DNA from: an uncultured Gilliamella sp.
Lineage (GTDB): Bacteria; Pseudomonadota; Gammaproteobacteria; Enterobacterales; Orbaceae
NCBI GenBank assembly: GCA_946480175.1
Contig: CAMLIK010000007.1
Coordinates: 1 to 53,996, forward strand
Direction of reading: 5' to 3'
DNA: 53,996 nt
The notes under the pieces are model-generated. The model was not told the DNA's origin, did not search any database, and saw only the letters and a program-made list of their open reading frames with translations. Positions 45,992 through 53,996 of the stretch are shown in pieces. The first letter of the stretch is position 1. Each line of letters starts with the position of its first letter. The translations under genes were made by a program, and so were the position numbers.

Positions 45992-46029
45992 GCCGACGTG
46001 GTTTTAAAGACATTGGTCGGCATTTTTTT
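45992..46029 (+). terminator. Rho-independent terminator after yajQ
   Basis: GCCGAC (45992-45997) pairs with GTCGGC (46016-46021), with a large loop, followed by A and a run of seven T. Confidence 0.82.
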
Positions 46030-46050
46030 ATCTATCTTGCCAAAAATCTG

Positions 46051-46077
46051 AAAAAAGTTGAGGAACGCACTTTTTGA
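46051..46077 (+). repeat. Intergenic 27-bp motif, copy 3 of 3 (variant)
   Basis: AAAAAAGTTGAGGAACG then CAC then TTTTTGA, between yajQ's terminator and bglX. It differs from copies 1 and 2 only in the three bases CAC for GGG. This change lets AAAAAGT pair with ACTTTTT. Read as codons it gives KKVEERTF and a stop. Confidence 0.65.
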
Positions 46078-46207
46078 GGTCTATTTTTTAAGAATAAATG
46101 CTTTTGTCTTTATATTTTGAGGTGTTATTTCTAAATAACGGGATTTTTTTAATTAAATACGTTATGCTATCCACTTGTCTATCCTCTTAAATATAAAAAT
46201 AGTTATT

Positions 46208-48484
46208 ATGATGAAAAAATTGGTTTTATTTTTCGTTTTTTTTATTTTTTCATGTCCTTCATTTGCACAAAATCCCAATAAAGAAGAAAAGAAAGCGTTT
46301 ATTGATAATTTGATGTCAAAAATGTCGATTGAAGAAAAAGTGGGACAACTGCGATTAATTAGTGTGGGTGGTGATCTAACATTAGATAAAGTTCTTGATC
46401 AAATTGAAGCGGGCGAAATCGGTGGTATTTTTAATACCGTAGTTGAGCCAGATCTTTCAAGGATGCAGGAAAGAGCACTAAAGTCAGCAAATAAAATTCC
46501 TGTTTATTTTGGTTTTGATATTGTTCACGGTCATCGCACGGTATTTCCTATTAATTTAGGCATTGCTGCAACATGGGATCGTGATGCGATTGGTAAAGTA
46601 GCTGATGTCTCGTCTGATGAAGCAACTTCCGATGGACTCAATGTGACATGGGCGCCAATGGTCGATATTACTCGTGATCCAAGATGGGGACGAGTATCGG
46701 AAGGCTTTGGTGAAGATCCTTATTTAACATCGGAAGCAGGGCGGATTTTTGTTGAAAAGATGCAAAAACAGTCCCTTGAAGATAAAAAATCATTAGTGAC
46801 AACCGTTAAGCACTTTGCGCTTTATGGTGCGGTTGAAGCGGGTCGTGAATATAACAGCACTGATATGAGTGAACGAAAAATGTTCCAAGAATATCTATTG
46901 CCGTATAAAGCCGCCGTTGATGCCGGTAGCCGAGCTGTTATGGTTGCACTTGTTAGTGTAAATGGTATTCCAGCTACTGCTAACCATTGGTTATTAACTG
47001 AGGTATTGCGTGACCAATGGCATTTTGATGGTGTAGTTGTGAGTGATCACGGTGCTATTCGTGAGTTGATTAATCATGGCGTAGCAAAAGATGCTAAAGA
47101 TGCAGTTCGAATTGCAATCCAAGCTGGTATTGATATTAGTATGAACGATGAGTACTTTTTGCAATTTTTACCAGAATTAGTCAATGAAGGTGCAATTTCA
47201 GAAGATCAACTTAATCAAGCTTGTCGCCGAGTGTTAGAGCTTAAATATGATATGGGATTATTTAAAAACCCTCATCGTAATTTAGATTCTAATTTTGATA
47301 TTGAAACCATGTTCGCCAACGATCGCTTACATCGAGCCGAAGCAAGAGATGTCGCTCGTCGTAGTATTGTATTGTTAAAAAATAAAAATAATATTCTACC
47401 ATTAAGTAAAAATAAAAAAATTGCCGTGATCGGACCACTAGCTGATTCAAAACGCGATATTTTAGGTAGTTGGTCGGGTGCTGGCCGTGCTAATTTAGCA
47501 GTAACACCGTTAGAAGGAATTAAAAATGCGGTAAATAATCCAAAACTAGTTAGCTACGCTTGGGGAGCAAATATCTCGGATGATCCTAATCTTTATAAAT
47601 TCTTAAATTTATATAAGGAGATCACTAAATTTGATAAAAGACCTCCTGAAAAGATGATTGCCGAAGCCGTTGCTCAAGCTAAAAAATCGGATGTTGTTGT
47701 CCTATTTGTGGGTGAAGCAGAAGGTATGGCACATGAATCATCAAGTCGAACCGATCTTAATTTGCAAGTTAGCCAAAAACGGTTAATTAAGGCATTAAAA
47801 GCCACCGGCAAACCACTGATTATCGCATTAATGAATGGGCGTCCACTTACAGTAAAAGAAGAATATCAACAAGCTGATGCTATGCTTGAAACTTGGTTCT
47901 TAGGTACTGAGGGTGGTAATGCTGTTGCTGATGTTCTATTTGGTGATTATAATCCATCAGGTAAATTACCGATGTCTTTCCCTGATAATGTAGGTCAAAT
48001 TCCAGTTTATTATGGTCATTTAAATACAGGGCGACCTCATGGCACGATCAATATGGGTAAATATACCACCTCTTATTTTGACAGCCCGAACGAACCGTTA
48101 TTTCCATTCGGTTATGGTTTGAGTTATACCAATTTTGCAATTGATTTTTCATTATCAAAAACCGAAATGTCACCAAATGGCGAAATTGAAGTTATTGCCA
48201 ATGTGGAAAATATTGGCGACAAAGAAGGGACACAAGTTGTTCAGTTATATTTGCAAGACGTCACTGCCTCAATTAGTCGTCCAGTAAAAGAGTTAGTTGG
48301 ATTTGAAACAATCTCACTCAAACCGCACGAAAAAGGCCAAGTAAAATTTGTTATCAAATATGACATGTTAAAATTCTGGAACGACAAAATGCAATATGTT
48401 GCCGAGCCTGGTAAGTTTAATGTGTTTGTCGGCGCCGACTCTACAACCAAAGAAAAACAAACATTTACTTTACTTGATAAATAA
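46208..48484 (+). CDS. bglX: Periplasmic beta-glucosidase (GH3)
   Basis: BglX hydrolyses beta-glucosides, releasing glucose in the periplasm. The start at 46208 (MMKKLVLFFVFFIFSCPSFA) gives 758 residues with a clean signal peptide; a TTG at 46175 would disturb it. The GH3 N-terminal barrel has KVGQLRLI, FGFDIVHGHRTVFPINLG, WAPMVDITRDPRWGRVSEGFGEDPYL, KHFALYGAVEAGREYNSTDMS and the nucleophile Asp in VVSDHGAIREL. The alpha/beta sandwich domain (VLFVGEAEGMAHESSSRTDLNL) and C-terminal fibronectin-III-like domain follow. Length and segments match E. coli BglX (765). No ribosome site is obvious. It is monocistronic with its own terminator. Confidence 0.95.
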   Translation: MMKKLVLFFVFFIFSCPSFAQNPNKEEKKAFIDNLMSKMSIEEKVGQLRLISVGGDLTLDKVLDQIEAGEIGGIFNTVVEPDLSRMQERALKSANKIPVYFGFDIVHGHRTVFPINLGIAATWDRDAIGKVADVSSDEATSDGLNVTWAPMVDITRDPRWGRVSEGFGEDPYLTSEAGRIFVEKMQKQSLEDKKSLVTTVKHFALYGAVEAGREYNSTDMSERKMFQEYLLPYKAAVDAGSRAVMVALVSVNGIPATANHWLLTEVLRDQWHFDGVVVSDHGAIRELINHGVAKDAKDAVRIAIQAGIDISMNDEYFLQFLPELVNEGAISEDQLNQACRRVLELKYDMGLFKNPHRNLDSNFDIETMFANDRLHRAEARDVARRSIVLLKNKNNILPLSKNKKIAVIGPLADSKRDILGSWSGAGRANLAVTPLEGIKNAVNNPKLVSYAWGANISDDPNLYKFLNLYKEITKFDKRPPEKMIAEAVAQAKKSDVVVLFVGEAEGMAHESSSRTDLNLQVSQKRLIKALKATGKPLIIALMNGRPLTVKEEYQQADAMLETWFLGTEGGNAVADVLFGDYNPSGKLPMSFPDNVGQIPVYYGHLNTGRPHGTINMGKYTTSYFDSPNEPLFPFGYGLSYTNFAIDFSLSKTEMSPNGEIEVIANVENIGDKEGTQVVQLYLQDVTASISRPVKELVGFETISLKPHEKGQVKFVIKYDMLKFWNDKMQYVAEPGKFNVFVGADSTTKEKQTFTLLDK

Positions 48485-48490
48485 ATATTC

Positions 48491-48524
48491 ACCGTCGACT
48501 TTAGTCGACGGTTTTGTTATTTTT
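48491..48524 (+). terminator. Rho-independent terminator after bglX
   Basis: ACCGTCGACT (48491-48500) pairs with AGTCGACGGT (48503-48512), followed by TTTGTTATTTTT. Confidence 0.9.
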
Positions 48525-48731
48525 AATCCATATTACTCATATAACCAGAAGATTTGGTTATCATTTTTTGCTTATTTATCAACTATCATATTTATACCTT
48601 CCGTTTATTATTAAAAATTATTGATTTTACTGCGAAAAATTGAATCTTGTTTATAATCATAATTAAATTATAAAAGCAAGATTGTTTTAATATTAGAATA
48701 TTACTTTAAACAATGGTGATAGGGGATAGAG

Positions 48732-50405
48732 ATGTTGATAATCAGAAAAGGAATTTTATTTAGTGGTTTGTTCATGTTAGCTAGTGTATTTCAAACGCAG
48801 GCTAAAGAAGTTGAGGTCTCGATCTTGGCAACATCTGATGTGCATGGTCGAATGTTACCTTGGAATTATGGGACTGATAAGGAAGATTTGTCAGGATCTT
48901 ATGCTCAAATATCTTCATTCTTAAAGGAGTATCGATCACAACATACCAACGTAATTATGGTTGATGCAGGCGATATTATTCAAGATAATCAAATTGAAAG
49001 ATTCCATAATGAGACAAATCATCCTGCCATTGCAGCACTAAATGTTATGAATTACGACATTATGGTTTTAGGTAATCATGAATTTAATTTTGGTATGTCA
49101 ATTGTGGATAAAATTACGTCTGAATTCAAAGGGAAATCCTTGGCTGCTAATATATTTTATAAAAAATCAGGTAAGCCTTATCTACCAGCCACAACGATTA
49201 TTGAAAAGGAGGGCGTAAAAATAGGCTTTATTGGTGCGACTACGCCATTTGTTCCTGAATATGAGAGTAAGACCGGCTATGTAAATCAAATGGAATTTAC
49301 GCAGCCAATACCTGAAATTAGAAAACAGATCGCAAATCTTAAACAGCAATCTGTTGATGCTATCATATTAGTTACCCACATGGGGCTAGATAATGAAAAT
49401 AATAAAGCGGGTACCGGCGTTGCTGATGTTGCAAATCAACTACCTGAACTAGACGCAATTATCGCAGGGCATAATCATCAAAATATTAGTGAAAAAGTGA
49501 TTAATAACGTTGTTATTACTGAACCGCATCGCTATGGTACGGTTGTATCTGTAGTCGATCTTAAATTTGATGTTGAAGGTGATAAAAGGAGATTAAAATT
49601 TAAAAAGTCTCAAACGCTACCAGTAAAAGATTATCGAGCTGATCCTGAAATCGTAAAAATCTATTCTCCTTATCATCAGCAACTTAGGGAAATTGCTAAT
49701 CAAGTTATTGGTGAAACTGATAGCGATCTTGTTCCACAACAGATAATTAATGGTATACTGGCGGTTTATTTGGAAGAAAGTGGTTTAACAAATTTACTCA
49801 ATACGGTGCAGCTTTATTATAGTGGTGCCGATGTGACTTCAGTTTTAGTTGATAATAAAAAAGCCATCTTAAATAAAGGGGCAATAGCTCGCAAAGATAT
49901 TGCCAACAACTATCAATATACCGCAGGTGAGACTTCAATTTTTGAGGTAACAGGAAAGGATCTCAAAGATTATATGGAGTGGTCTGCTGCTTATTTTGCT
50001 CAAGTTAAACCGACTGACAAAACCTATCAATATGACTCTGTGCGCGGTGCATCTAAATATATGACTTATGATATGTTTGGAGGTGTCAAATATGTTATTG
50101 ACCTTAGCGAACCAGTTGGGCACCGTATCAAAAACTTAACATTATTAAATGGTAAAGCAATTACAGATGATATGAAAATTAAATTTGGTATGAATGCTTA
50201 TCGTTATGAAATGCTGGTAAAAAAAGGTGGTCCATTAGAAGGGCGAAGAGTAGAGCCAATTTGGAATTCTCGGACTGTATTAGGTGATGAAGAAGGTACA
50301 ATTCGTAACATGACCATTAAATACATTACTGACGTGAAGAAAGGTAAAATTACCGATGAGTCAAATCATAATTGGAAAGTGATCGGTATCCGCTCTAATC
50401 CATAG
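48732..50405 (+). CDS. Periplasmic 5'-nucleotidase/2',3'-cyclic phosphodiesterase-family metallophosphoesterase
   Basis: This 557-residue exported enzyme of the UshA/CpdB/YfkN superfamily probably strips phosphate from extracellular nucleotides. A signal peptide (residues 1-24, ending FQTQA) precedes the calcineurin-like domain with metal ligands in ATSDVHGRMLP, VDAGDIIQDN, GNHEFNFG, VTHMGLD and AGHNHQNIS. The 5'-nucleotidase C-terminal substrate domain follows (about 330-545, YSGADVTSVLVDNK and YDMFGGVKYVIDLS). The latter, YDMFGGVKY, is closer to CpdB-type enzymes than to UshA, so 2',3'-cyclic nucleotide 2'-phosphodiesterase/3'-nucleotidase activity is likely. AGGGGAT precedes the ATG. It is monocistronic, convergent with ybbJ. 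Confidence 0.85.
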   Translation: MLIIRKGILFSGLFMLASVFQTQAKEVEVSILATSDVHGRMLPWNYGTDKEDLSGSYAQISSFLKEYRSQHTNVIMVDAGDIIQDNQIERFHNETNHPAIAALNVMNYDIMVLGNHEFNFGMSIVDKITSEFKGKSLAANIFYKKSGKPYLPATTIIEKEGVKIGFIGATTPFVPEYESKTGYVNQMEFTQPIPEIRKQIANLKQQSVDAIILVTHMGLDNENNKAGTGVADVANQLPELDAIIAGHNHQNISEKVINNVVITEPHRYGTVVSVVDLKFDVEGDKRRLKFKKSQTLPVKDYRADPEIVKIYSPYHQQLREIANQVIGETDSDLVPQQIINGILAVYLEESGLTNLLNTVQLYYSGADVTSVLVDNKKAILNKGAIARKDIANNYQYTAGETSIFEVTGKDLKDYMEWSAAYFAQVKPTDKTYQYDSVRGASKYMTYDMFGGVKYVIDLSEPVGHRIKNLTLLNGKAITDDMKIKFGMNAYRYEMLVKKGGPLEGRRVEPIWNSRTVLGDEEGTIRNMTIKYITDVKKGKITDESNHNWKVIGIRSNP

Positions 50406-50474
50406 TAAGGAGTTATATGGCTTAATTTTACTATCGTTTTATTGAATGATATTTATATAACTATTTTATGATGA

Positions 50475-50505
50475 ACAAAAAAATACGAGTCAATGACTCG
50501 TATTT
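50475..50505 (-). terminator. Terminator for ybbJ, shared with the convergent nucleotidase gene
   Basis: AAATACGAGTC (50481-50491), loop AAT, GACTCGTATTT (50495-50505). The minus-strand product ends in a run of seven T (50483-50477); the plus strand has only ATTTAATTT, so it works mainly leftward. Confidence 0.88.
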
Positions 50506-50520
50506 AATTTATCTATTGAA

Positions 50521-50985
50521 TTATTTGTTGAGTGCTTTTACTTTGAGAACTAGGCCCTCAACAGCAATGACTTCAACATGTTGCCCAGCTTCTAAATCTT
50601 GGTTACATTTTGCTGACCATGTGCCATCTTTGATTTTTATGCGACCAGAACCATTAACAATAGCATCGGTAACGATGGTTTTAATACCGATTAATTCTTG
50701 TTGAGGTTGATTTATTTCACCTTTACCTGTTTTGTCTTTACCATGTTTTTTTAACCATACCCACCAAAGGTAAGCAGATATTAAAGTAAAAATAGCAAAC
50801 AAAATCCATAAAATAGGCCAAGATAAAGGTACAACCCAAGCAATTAAACCAACAATAATCGCTGCAATTCCACTCCAAAGCCCATATCCACCGGTTCCTA
50901 ATAGCTCAATAATCAGCAAAATGCCGCCTAAAGCAATAAAAACCCAGTGAGGATTGTCATAAATAACCGTTAAAAAATCAGTCAT
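50521..50985 (-). CDS. ybbJ: NfeD-family membrane protein YbbJ
   Basis: This 154-residue NfeD-like partner of the SPFH protein QmcA has three hydrophobic segments (about 14-75: WVFIALGGILLIIELLG, GLWSGIAAIIVGLIAWV, WPILWILFAIFTLISAYLWWVW). These precede the C-terminal OB-fold (GIKTIVTDAIVNGSGRIKIKDGTWSAKCNQDLEAGQHVEVI). Length and domain order fit E. coli YbbJ. It follows qmcA by 79 bases on the same strand, the usual SPFH-NfeD gene pair. Confidence 0.9.
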   Translation of the reverse strand: MTDFLTVIYDNPHWVFIALGGILLIIELLGTGGYGLWSGIAAIIVGLIAWVVPLSWPILWILFAIFTLISAYLWWVWLKKHGKDKTGKGEINQPQQELIGIKTIVTDAIVNGSGRIKIKDGTWSAKCNQDLEAGQHVEVIAVEGLVLKVKALNK

Positions 50986-51064
50986 TGGTTGTTACCTATT
51001 ATTTATTAAAATATTTTATCTTTCTAACTAATTTAGGTAGGAAGATTTGATTCATTTAAACAGT

Positions 51065-51973
51065 TTACTTAGAATTTTTAATTAATTCAGTAATACCACC
51101 AATGCTACCCATTAGGCTAGAAGCATCAAGAGGCATCATCACGACTTTACTGTTATCTGAAGCACCGATTTGTTGTAACGCTTCAGTATATTTTTGCGCA
51201 ACAAAGTAGTTGATCGCATTAATATTACCAGCTGCAATAGCGTCCGAAACCATTTGTGTTGCTTTAGCTTCCGCTTCGGCAGCACGTTCACGCGCTTCAG
51301 CTTGTAAAAATGCTGCTTGTTTTTCACCTTCTGCTTTTAATATTTCTGACTGTTTTTCACCTTCAGAACGTAAAATAGCGGCTTGACGAATACCTTCCGC
51401 TTCAAGAATTTCAGCACGTTTATTACGTTCAGCTTTCATCTGCGCATTCATGGCTGCGATCAGTTCTGCTGGCGGACGAACGTCACGAATTTCGATACGG
51501 GTAATTTTAATTCCCCAAGGACTAGTCGCATCATCAACAATGCTAAGCAGTTTAGAGTTGATATGATCACGTTGTGATAGCATCTCATCAAGCTCCATAC
51601 TACCAAGTACTGTACGGATGTTTGTCATCATAAGATTAATTACGGCTCGTTCAAGTTGATTAACTTGGTAAGCCGCTCTTGCTGCTTCTTGTACTTGAAT
51701 AAAGCAAACCGCATCAATTTGTACATTTGCGTTATCTTTAGAAATAACTTCTTGAGATGGGATATCAAGAACTTGTTCCATCATATTAATTTTACGACCA
51801 ACACCATCCATAAAAGGAATAATAATGTTCAAACCTGGCTCAAGCGTATGAGTGTATTTACCAAAACGCTCGATGGTATATTGGTATCCTTGCGGAACAA
51901 TGGTGATAGCTTTAAAAACAGTTACAACAGCCAGTAAAACAATTACAATGATTAAAATATAAAATATTGGCAT
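51065..51973 (-). CDS. qmcA: SPFH/Band 7 membrane protein QmcA
   Basis: QmcA is a stomatin/flotillin-like inner-membrane protein forming large assemblies; in E. coli it is a multicopy suppressor of ftsH htpX loss. It has 302 residues (E. coli 305). An N-terminal anchor ([17 protein letters not shown]) precedes the SPFH domain ([32 protein letters not shown] to [23 protein letters not shown]), then a repetitive Ala/Glu coiled coil ([20 protein letters not shown]) and a C-terminal hydrophobic part. It is paired with ybbJ downstream. Confidence 0.95.
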   Translation of the reverse strand: MPIFYILIIVIVLLAVVTVFKAITIVPQGYQYTIERFGKYTHTLEPGLNIIIPFMDGVGRKINMMEQVLDIPSQEVISKDNANVQIDAVCFIQVQEAARAAYQVNQLERAVINLMMTNIRTVLGSMELDEMLSQRDHINSKLLSIVDDATSPWGIKITRIEIRDVRPPAELIAAMNAQMKAERNKRAEILEAEGIRQAAILRSEGEKQSEILKAEGEKQAAFLQAEARERAAEAEAKATQMVSDAIAAGNINAINYFVAQKYTEALQQIGASDNSKVVMMPLDASSLMGSIGGITELIKNSK

Positions 51974-52200
51974 AAATCAAAATCTCTAATTTTTATTAAC
52001 AGTTTTAAGGTGTGAGCTATTTTAGTCGGTATTAGGTTATTTGACAAACTATAATTTTTTTAACTATATGAAATTAAAATAACTTTTTGTTATTCCTCTG
52101 TTTAAGTGCATAAAAAATAAGATCCTAATGGAATCGTTTGAATTATATAAATTAGGTAAAAATACAGTTAGATTTTATTTATCGAACATAAAATATTCAC

Positions 52201-52229
52201 TTGACAACACACTAATGAACTAGTTTAAT
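52201..52229 (+). promoter_or_regulatory. trp operon promoter
   Basis: TTGACA (52201-52206), a 17-base spacer and TTTAAT (52224-52229). Transcription would start near 52236, about 25 bases before the leader peptide. The -10 lies inside the TrpR-like operator. Confidence 0.85.
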
Positions 52230-52234
52230 AGTAC
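52217..52234. promoter_or_regulatory. TrpR operator
   Basis: GAACTAGTTTAATAGTAC matches the E. coli trp operator core GAACTAGTTAACTAGTAC at 16 of 18 positions and covers the -10, so tryptophan-bound TrpR would block polymerase binding. The trpR gene is not in the window. Confidence 0.85.
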
Positions 52235-52260
52235 AACATGTTTTTTAAGCAGATATAATA

Positions 52261-52341
52261 ATGATAAATCATCAACCTTTATTAACTTATTGTCAACAAA
52301 CTACCGTTTTGGGTTGGTGGCACATCACTTTTTGCGGGTGA
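52261..52341 (+). CDS. trpL: trp operon leader peptide TrpL
   Basis: This 26-residue leader peptide reads MINHQPLLTYCQQTTVLGWW then HITFCG and a TGA stop at 52339-52341. Tandem TGG codons (52315-52320) are residues 19-20, followed by the 1:2 pause-hairpin arm. Stalling here when charged tRNA-Trp is scarce lets the antiterminator form. It is longer than E. coli TrpL (14 residues), with the Trp pair likewise shortly before the stop. The ribosome site is weak (AAG about 12 bases upstream). Confidence 0.88.
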   Translation: MINHQPLLTYCQQTTVLGWWHITFCG

Positions 52342-52388
52342 TGTGATGATGTCTTATGTTCATAATACCCGCTCAGAGCGGGTTTTTT
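52321..52388 (+). terminator. trp attenuator with alternative 1:2, 2:3 and 3:4 pairings
   Basis: 1:2 pause hairpin: CACATCAC (52321-52328) with GTGATGTG (52338-52345). 2:3 antiterminator: GCGGGT (52334-52339) with ACCCGC (52367-52372). 3:4 terminator: ACCCGCT (52367-52373), loop CAG, AGCGGGT (52377-52383), then T at 52383-52388. Segment 3 is shared, so terminator and antiterminator exclude each other. Confidence 0.92.
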
Positions 52389-52432
52389 AGTTTAAAAAAG
52401 ATAAAAAATAATTTATAAAAAGAGAGTCAACA

Positions 52433-53995
52433 ATGAATAAGCCTACATTAACACAGATAATCAAAACCATTGGTTATTATCAGGATCCGACTCAGGTATT
52501 TTATCAACTTTGTGATAACAAAACGGCAACATTGTTGCTTGAATCGGCCGAAATTGATAATAAACAGGGCATAAAAAGCGTGATGATCGTTGATAGTGCT
52601 TTGACGATTTCGGCACTGAATAACGAAGTGATTTTTCAAGCGTTAACAAGTAACGGTCAAAAATTACTCCCTTTATTGCAACAAGCTTTTCCCGATAACG
52701 TTAGCAAAATCCAATTAGATGAAAATAATCTCAAATTAGTTTTTCCACCGATTGACAGTTTGCAAGATGAAGATTCTCGCTTAAAGTCCCTATCGATATT
52801 TGATGCCTTAAGAACCTTATTAAATATCGTCAATATTCCTCAAGATGCCAGTACTGATGCTGTTTTTGTTGGTGGATTATTTGCCTATGATTTGGTGACG
52901 GGTTTTGAGCATTTACCGATTTTACCAACCGAACAACGTTGTCAAGATTTTCGCTTTTATCTAGCCGAAACGTTATTGGAAATTAATCACAAAGATCGCG
53001 TCTCATTATTAAAAGCAACCGCGTTTACTTCTTGTCCTGATGAAGTTAATCGTTTAAATCGGAGATTGGCTGAATTACAAAATAAGCTCAATCAACCATT
53101 GAACCCAATTAAAACGCAATCATTGGCTAATATAAATGTCTCTTGTAACAAGAGTGATGATGATTTCAATACCATGGTTAAGAAAATGCAAGATGCGATT
53201 CAACAAGGTGAGATCTTTCAAGCTGTTCCATCAAGACGTTTTTCATTACCTTGTCCAGCGCCATTATCCGCTTATCAAGTATTAAAAAATAACAATCCAA
53301 GCCCTTATATGTTTTATATGCAAGATGTAGATTTTGTTCTGTTTGGTGCTTCCCCCGAAAGTGCACTTAAATATAACAAAGCCAATAATCAAGTGGAAAT
53401 TTATCCTATCGCCGGTACCCGTCCTCGTGGTTTAACTGCCAATGGCGAGATTGATTATGATCTTGATAGTAGATTAGAGTTAGAAATGCGTACCGATAAA
53501 AAAGAGTTAGCTGAACATTTAATGCTAGTTGATTTAGCTCGCAATGATTTAGCCCGAATCTGTCAGCCGGGAAGCCGATATACCAAAGAGTTATTAAAAG
53601 TGGATCGTTATTCCTATGTTATGCATTTGGTTTCGCGAATTGTTGGTCAGTTAAGGCAAGATCTTGATGCCTTGCATGCTTATCAAGCCACCATGAATAT
53701 GGGGACATTAACTGGCGCGCCAAAAGTTAGAGCAATGCAGTTAATTGCTGAATCGGAAAAGATAAAACGAGGTAGTTATGGTGGGGCTGTTGGGTATTTT
53801 ACTGCTAATGGTGATCTTGATACCTGTATTGTCATCCGCAGTGCCTATGTGGAAGATGGTATAGCAACCGTACAAGCTGGATGTGGGGTGGTTTTAGATT
53901 CAGAACCTCAAGCAGAATCGGACGAATCACGTAACAAAGCACGTGCTGTTGTTCGCGCGATTATGGCAGCACATAATGTAGAAGGTGTATTCTAA
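52433..53995 (+). CDS. trpE: Anthranilate synthase component I
   Basis: TrpE makes anthranilate from chorismate with glutamine-derived ammonia supplied by TrpG/TrpD, the first committed step to tryptophan. It has 520 residues, the same as E. coli. The tryptophan feedback motif LLLESAEID lies at about 36-44 (LLES element). Catalytic-core motifs are IFQAVPSRRFS, MFYMQDVDFVLFGASPES, IYPIAGTRPRG, ELAEHLMLVDLARNDLARI, MHLVSRIVG and the C-terminal GAVGYFTANGDLDTCIVIRSAY and AGCGVVLDSEP. AAGAGAG precedes the ATG. The stop codon ends one base before the window edge, so trpD/G presumably follows outside. Confidence 0.98.
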   Translation: MNKPTLTQIIKTIGYYQDPTQVFYQLCDNKTATLLLESAEIDNKQGIKSVMIVDSALTISALNNEVIFQALTSNGQKLLPLLQQAFPDNVSKIQLDENNLKLVFPPIDSLQDEDSRLKSLSIFDALRTLLNIVNIPQDASTDAVFVGGLFAYDLVTGFEHLPILPTEQRCQDFRFYLAETLLEINHKDRVSLLKATAFTSCPDEVNRLNRRLAELQNKLNQPLNPIKTQSLANINVSCNKSDDDFNTMVKKMQDAIQQGEIFQAVPSRRFSLPCPAPLSAYQVLKNNNPSPYMFYMQDVDFVLFGASPESALKYNKANNQVEIYPIAGTRPRGLTANGEIDYDLDSRLELEMRTDKKELAEHLMLVDLARNDLARICQPGSRYTKELLKVDRYSYVMHLVSRIVGQLRQDLDALHAYQATMNMGTLTGAPKVRAMQLIAESEKIKRGSYGGAVGYFTANGDLDTCIVIRSAYVEDGIATVQAGCGVVLDSEPQAESDESRNKARAVVRAIMAAHNVEGVF

Positions 53996-53996
53996 T

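Noticed and set aside
1-53996. CRISPR arrays, rRNA genes, integrase, toxin-antitoxin or restriction systems
   Set aside because: No regularly spaced repeats, rRNA sequence or proteins with those signatures were found anywhere in the window.

Overview
The window is AT-rich bacterial chromosome from a gammaproteobacterium. Most housekeeping proteins align by memory almost end to end with Escherichia coli (DnaX, RuvAB, CysK, RlmB, Dxs, OpgG, RNase R, DapD, TrpE). The 6S RNA lies between zapA and ygfA, yfbV is divergent from ackA-pta, and dnaX carries the enterobacterial -1 frameshift cassette. Low GC, compact genes and partly scrambled synteny (ybaB without recR, ruvAB after ybaB, cysK convergent to ruvB) suggest a reduced, host-associated lineage near Pasteurellaceae/Orbaceae, for example Gilliamella-like. 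That placement is inference.

Layout. 1-3.2 kb is accessory DNA: the end of an IS3-family element, a phage tail-fibre-like protein with an SGNH hydrolase domain, and an AT-rich gene-free stretch with inverted repeats, ending at the 3' end of tRNA-Val(GAC). 3.6-10.96 kb carries replication and repair genes (recQ, dnaX, ybaB, ruvA, ruvB) and cysK. 11.5-16.0 kb holds priC-yfbV facing ackA-pta. 16.1-17.0 kb is decayed or empty, followed by an unknown exported protein. 17.9-21.8 kb is rnr-rlmB plus an unknown gene. 22.0-27.6 kb is a catabolic operon: a PRD regulator with fused EIIB and EIIA domains, stand-alone EIIB and UlaA-type EIIC, an unknown small protein, a class II aldolase and a P-loop kinase.

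From 27.7 to 41.4 kb nearly everything is on the minus strand: ygfA, 6S RNA, zapA, dxs, ispA, xseB, an rmuC broken by one TAG codon, epmA, the glucan genes opgG-opgH with a lipoprotein gene, yecH and rnb. Next come ybfF, a four-gene minor-pseudopilin operon (ppdA-ppdB-ygdB-ppdC type), dapD, yajQ, periplasmic bglX, a periplasmic 5'-nucleotidase-family enzyme, ybbJ-qmcA and trpE. trpE has a TrpR-like operator, a 26-residue leader peptide with tandem Trp codons and a complete attenuator.

Most notable: a 27-bp motif found three times in unrelated intergenic regions (near 5.45, 16.88 and 46.05 kb); the PTS-aldolase-kinase operon, whose only EIIA is the one fused to its regulator; the single-nonsense rmuC; the conserved dnaX frameshift site; and the accessory region at tRNA-Val.
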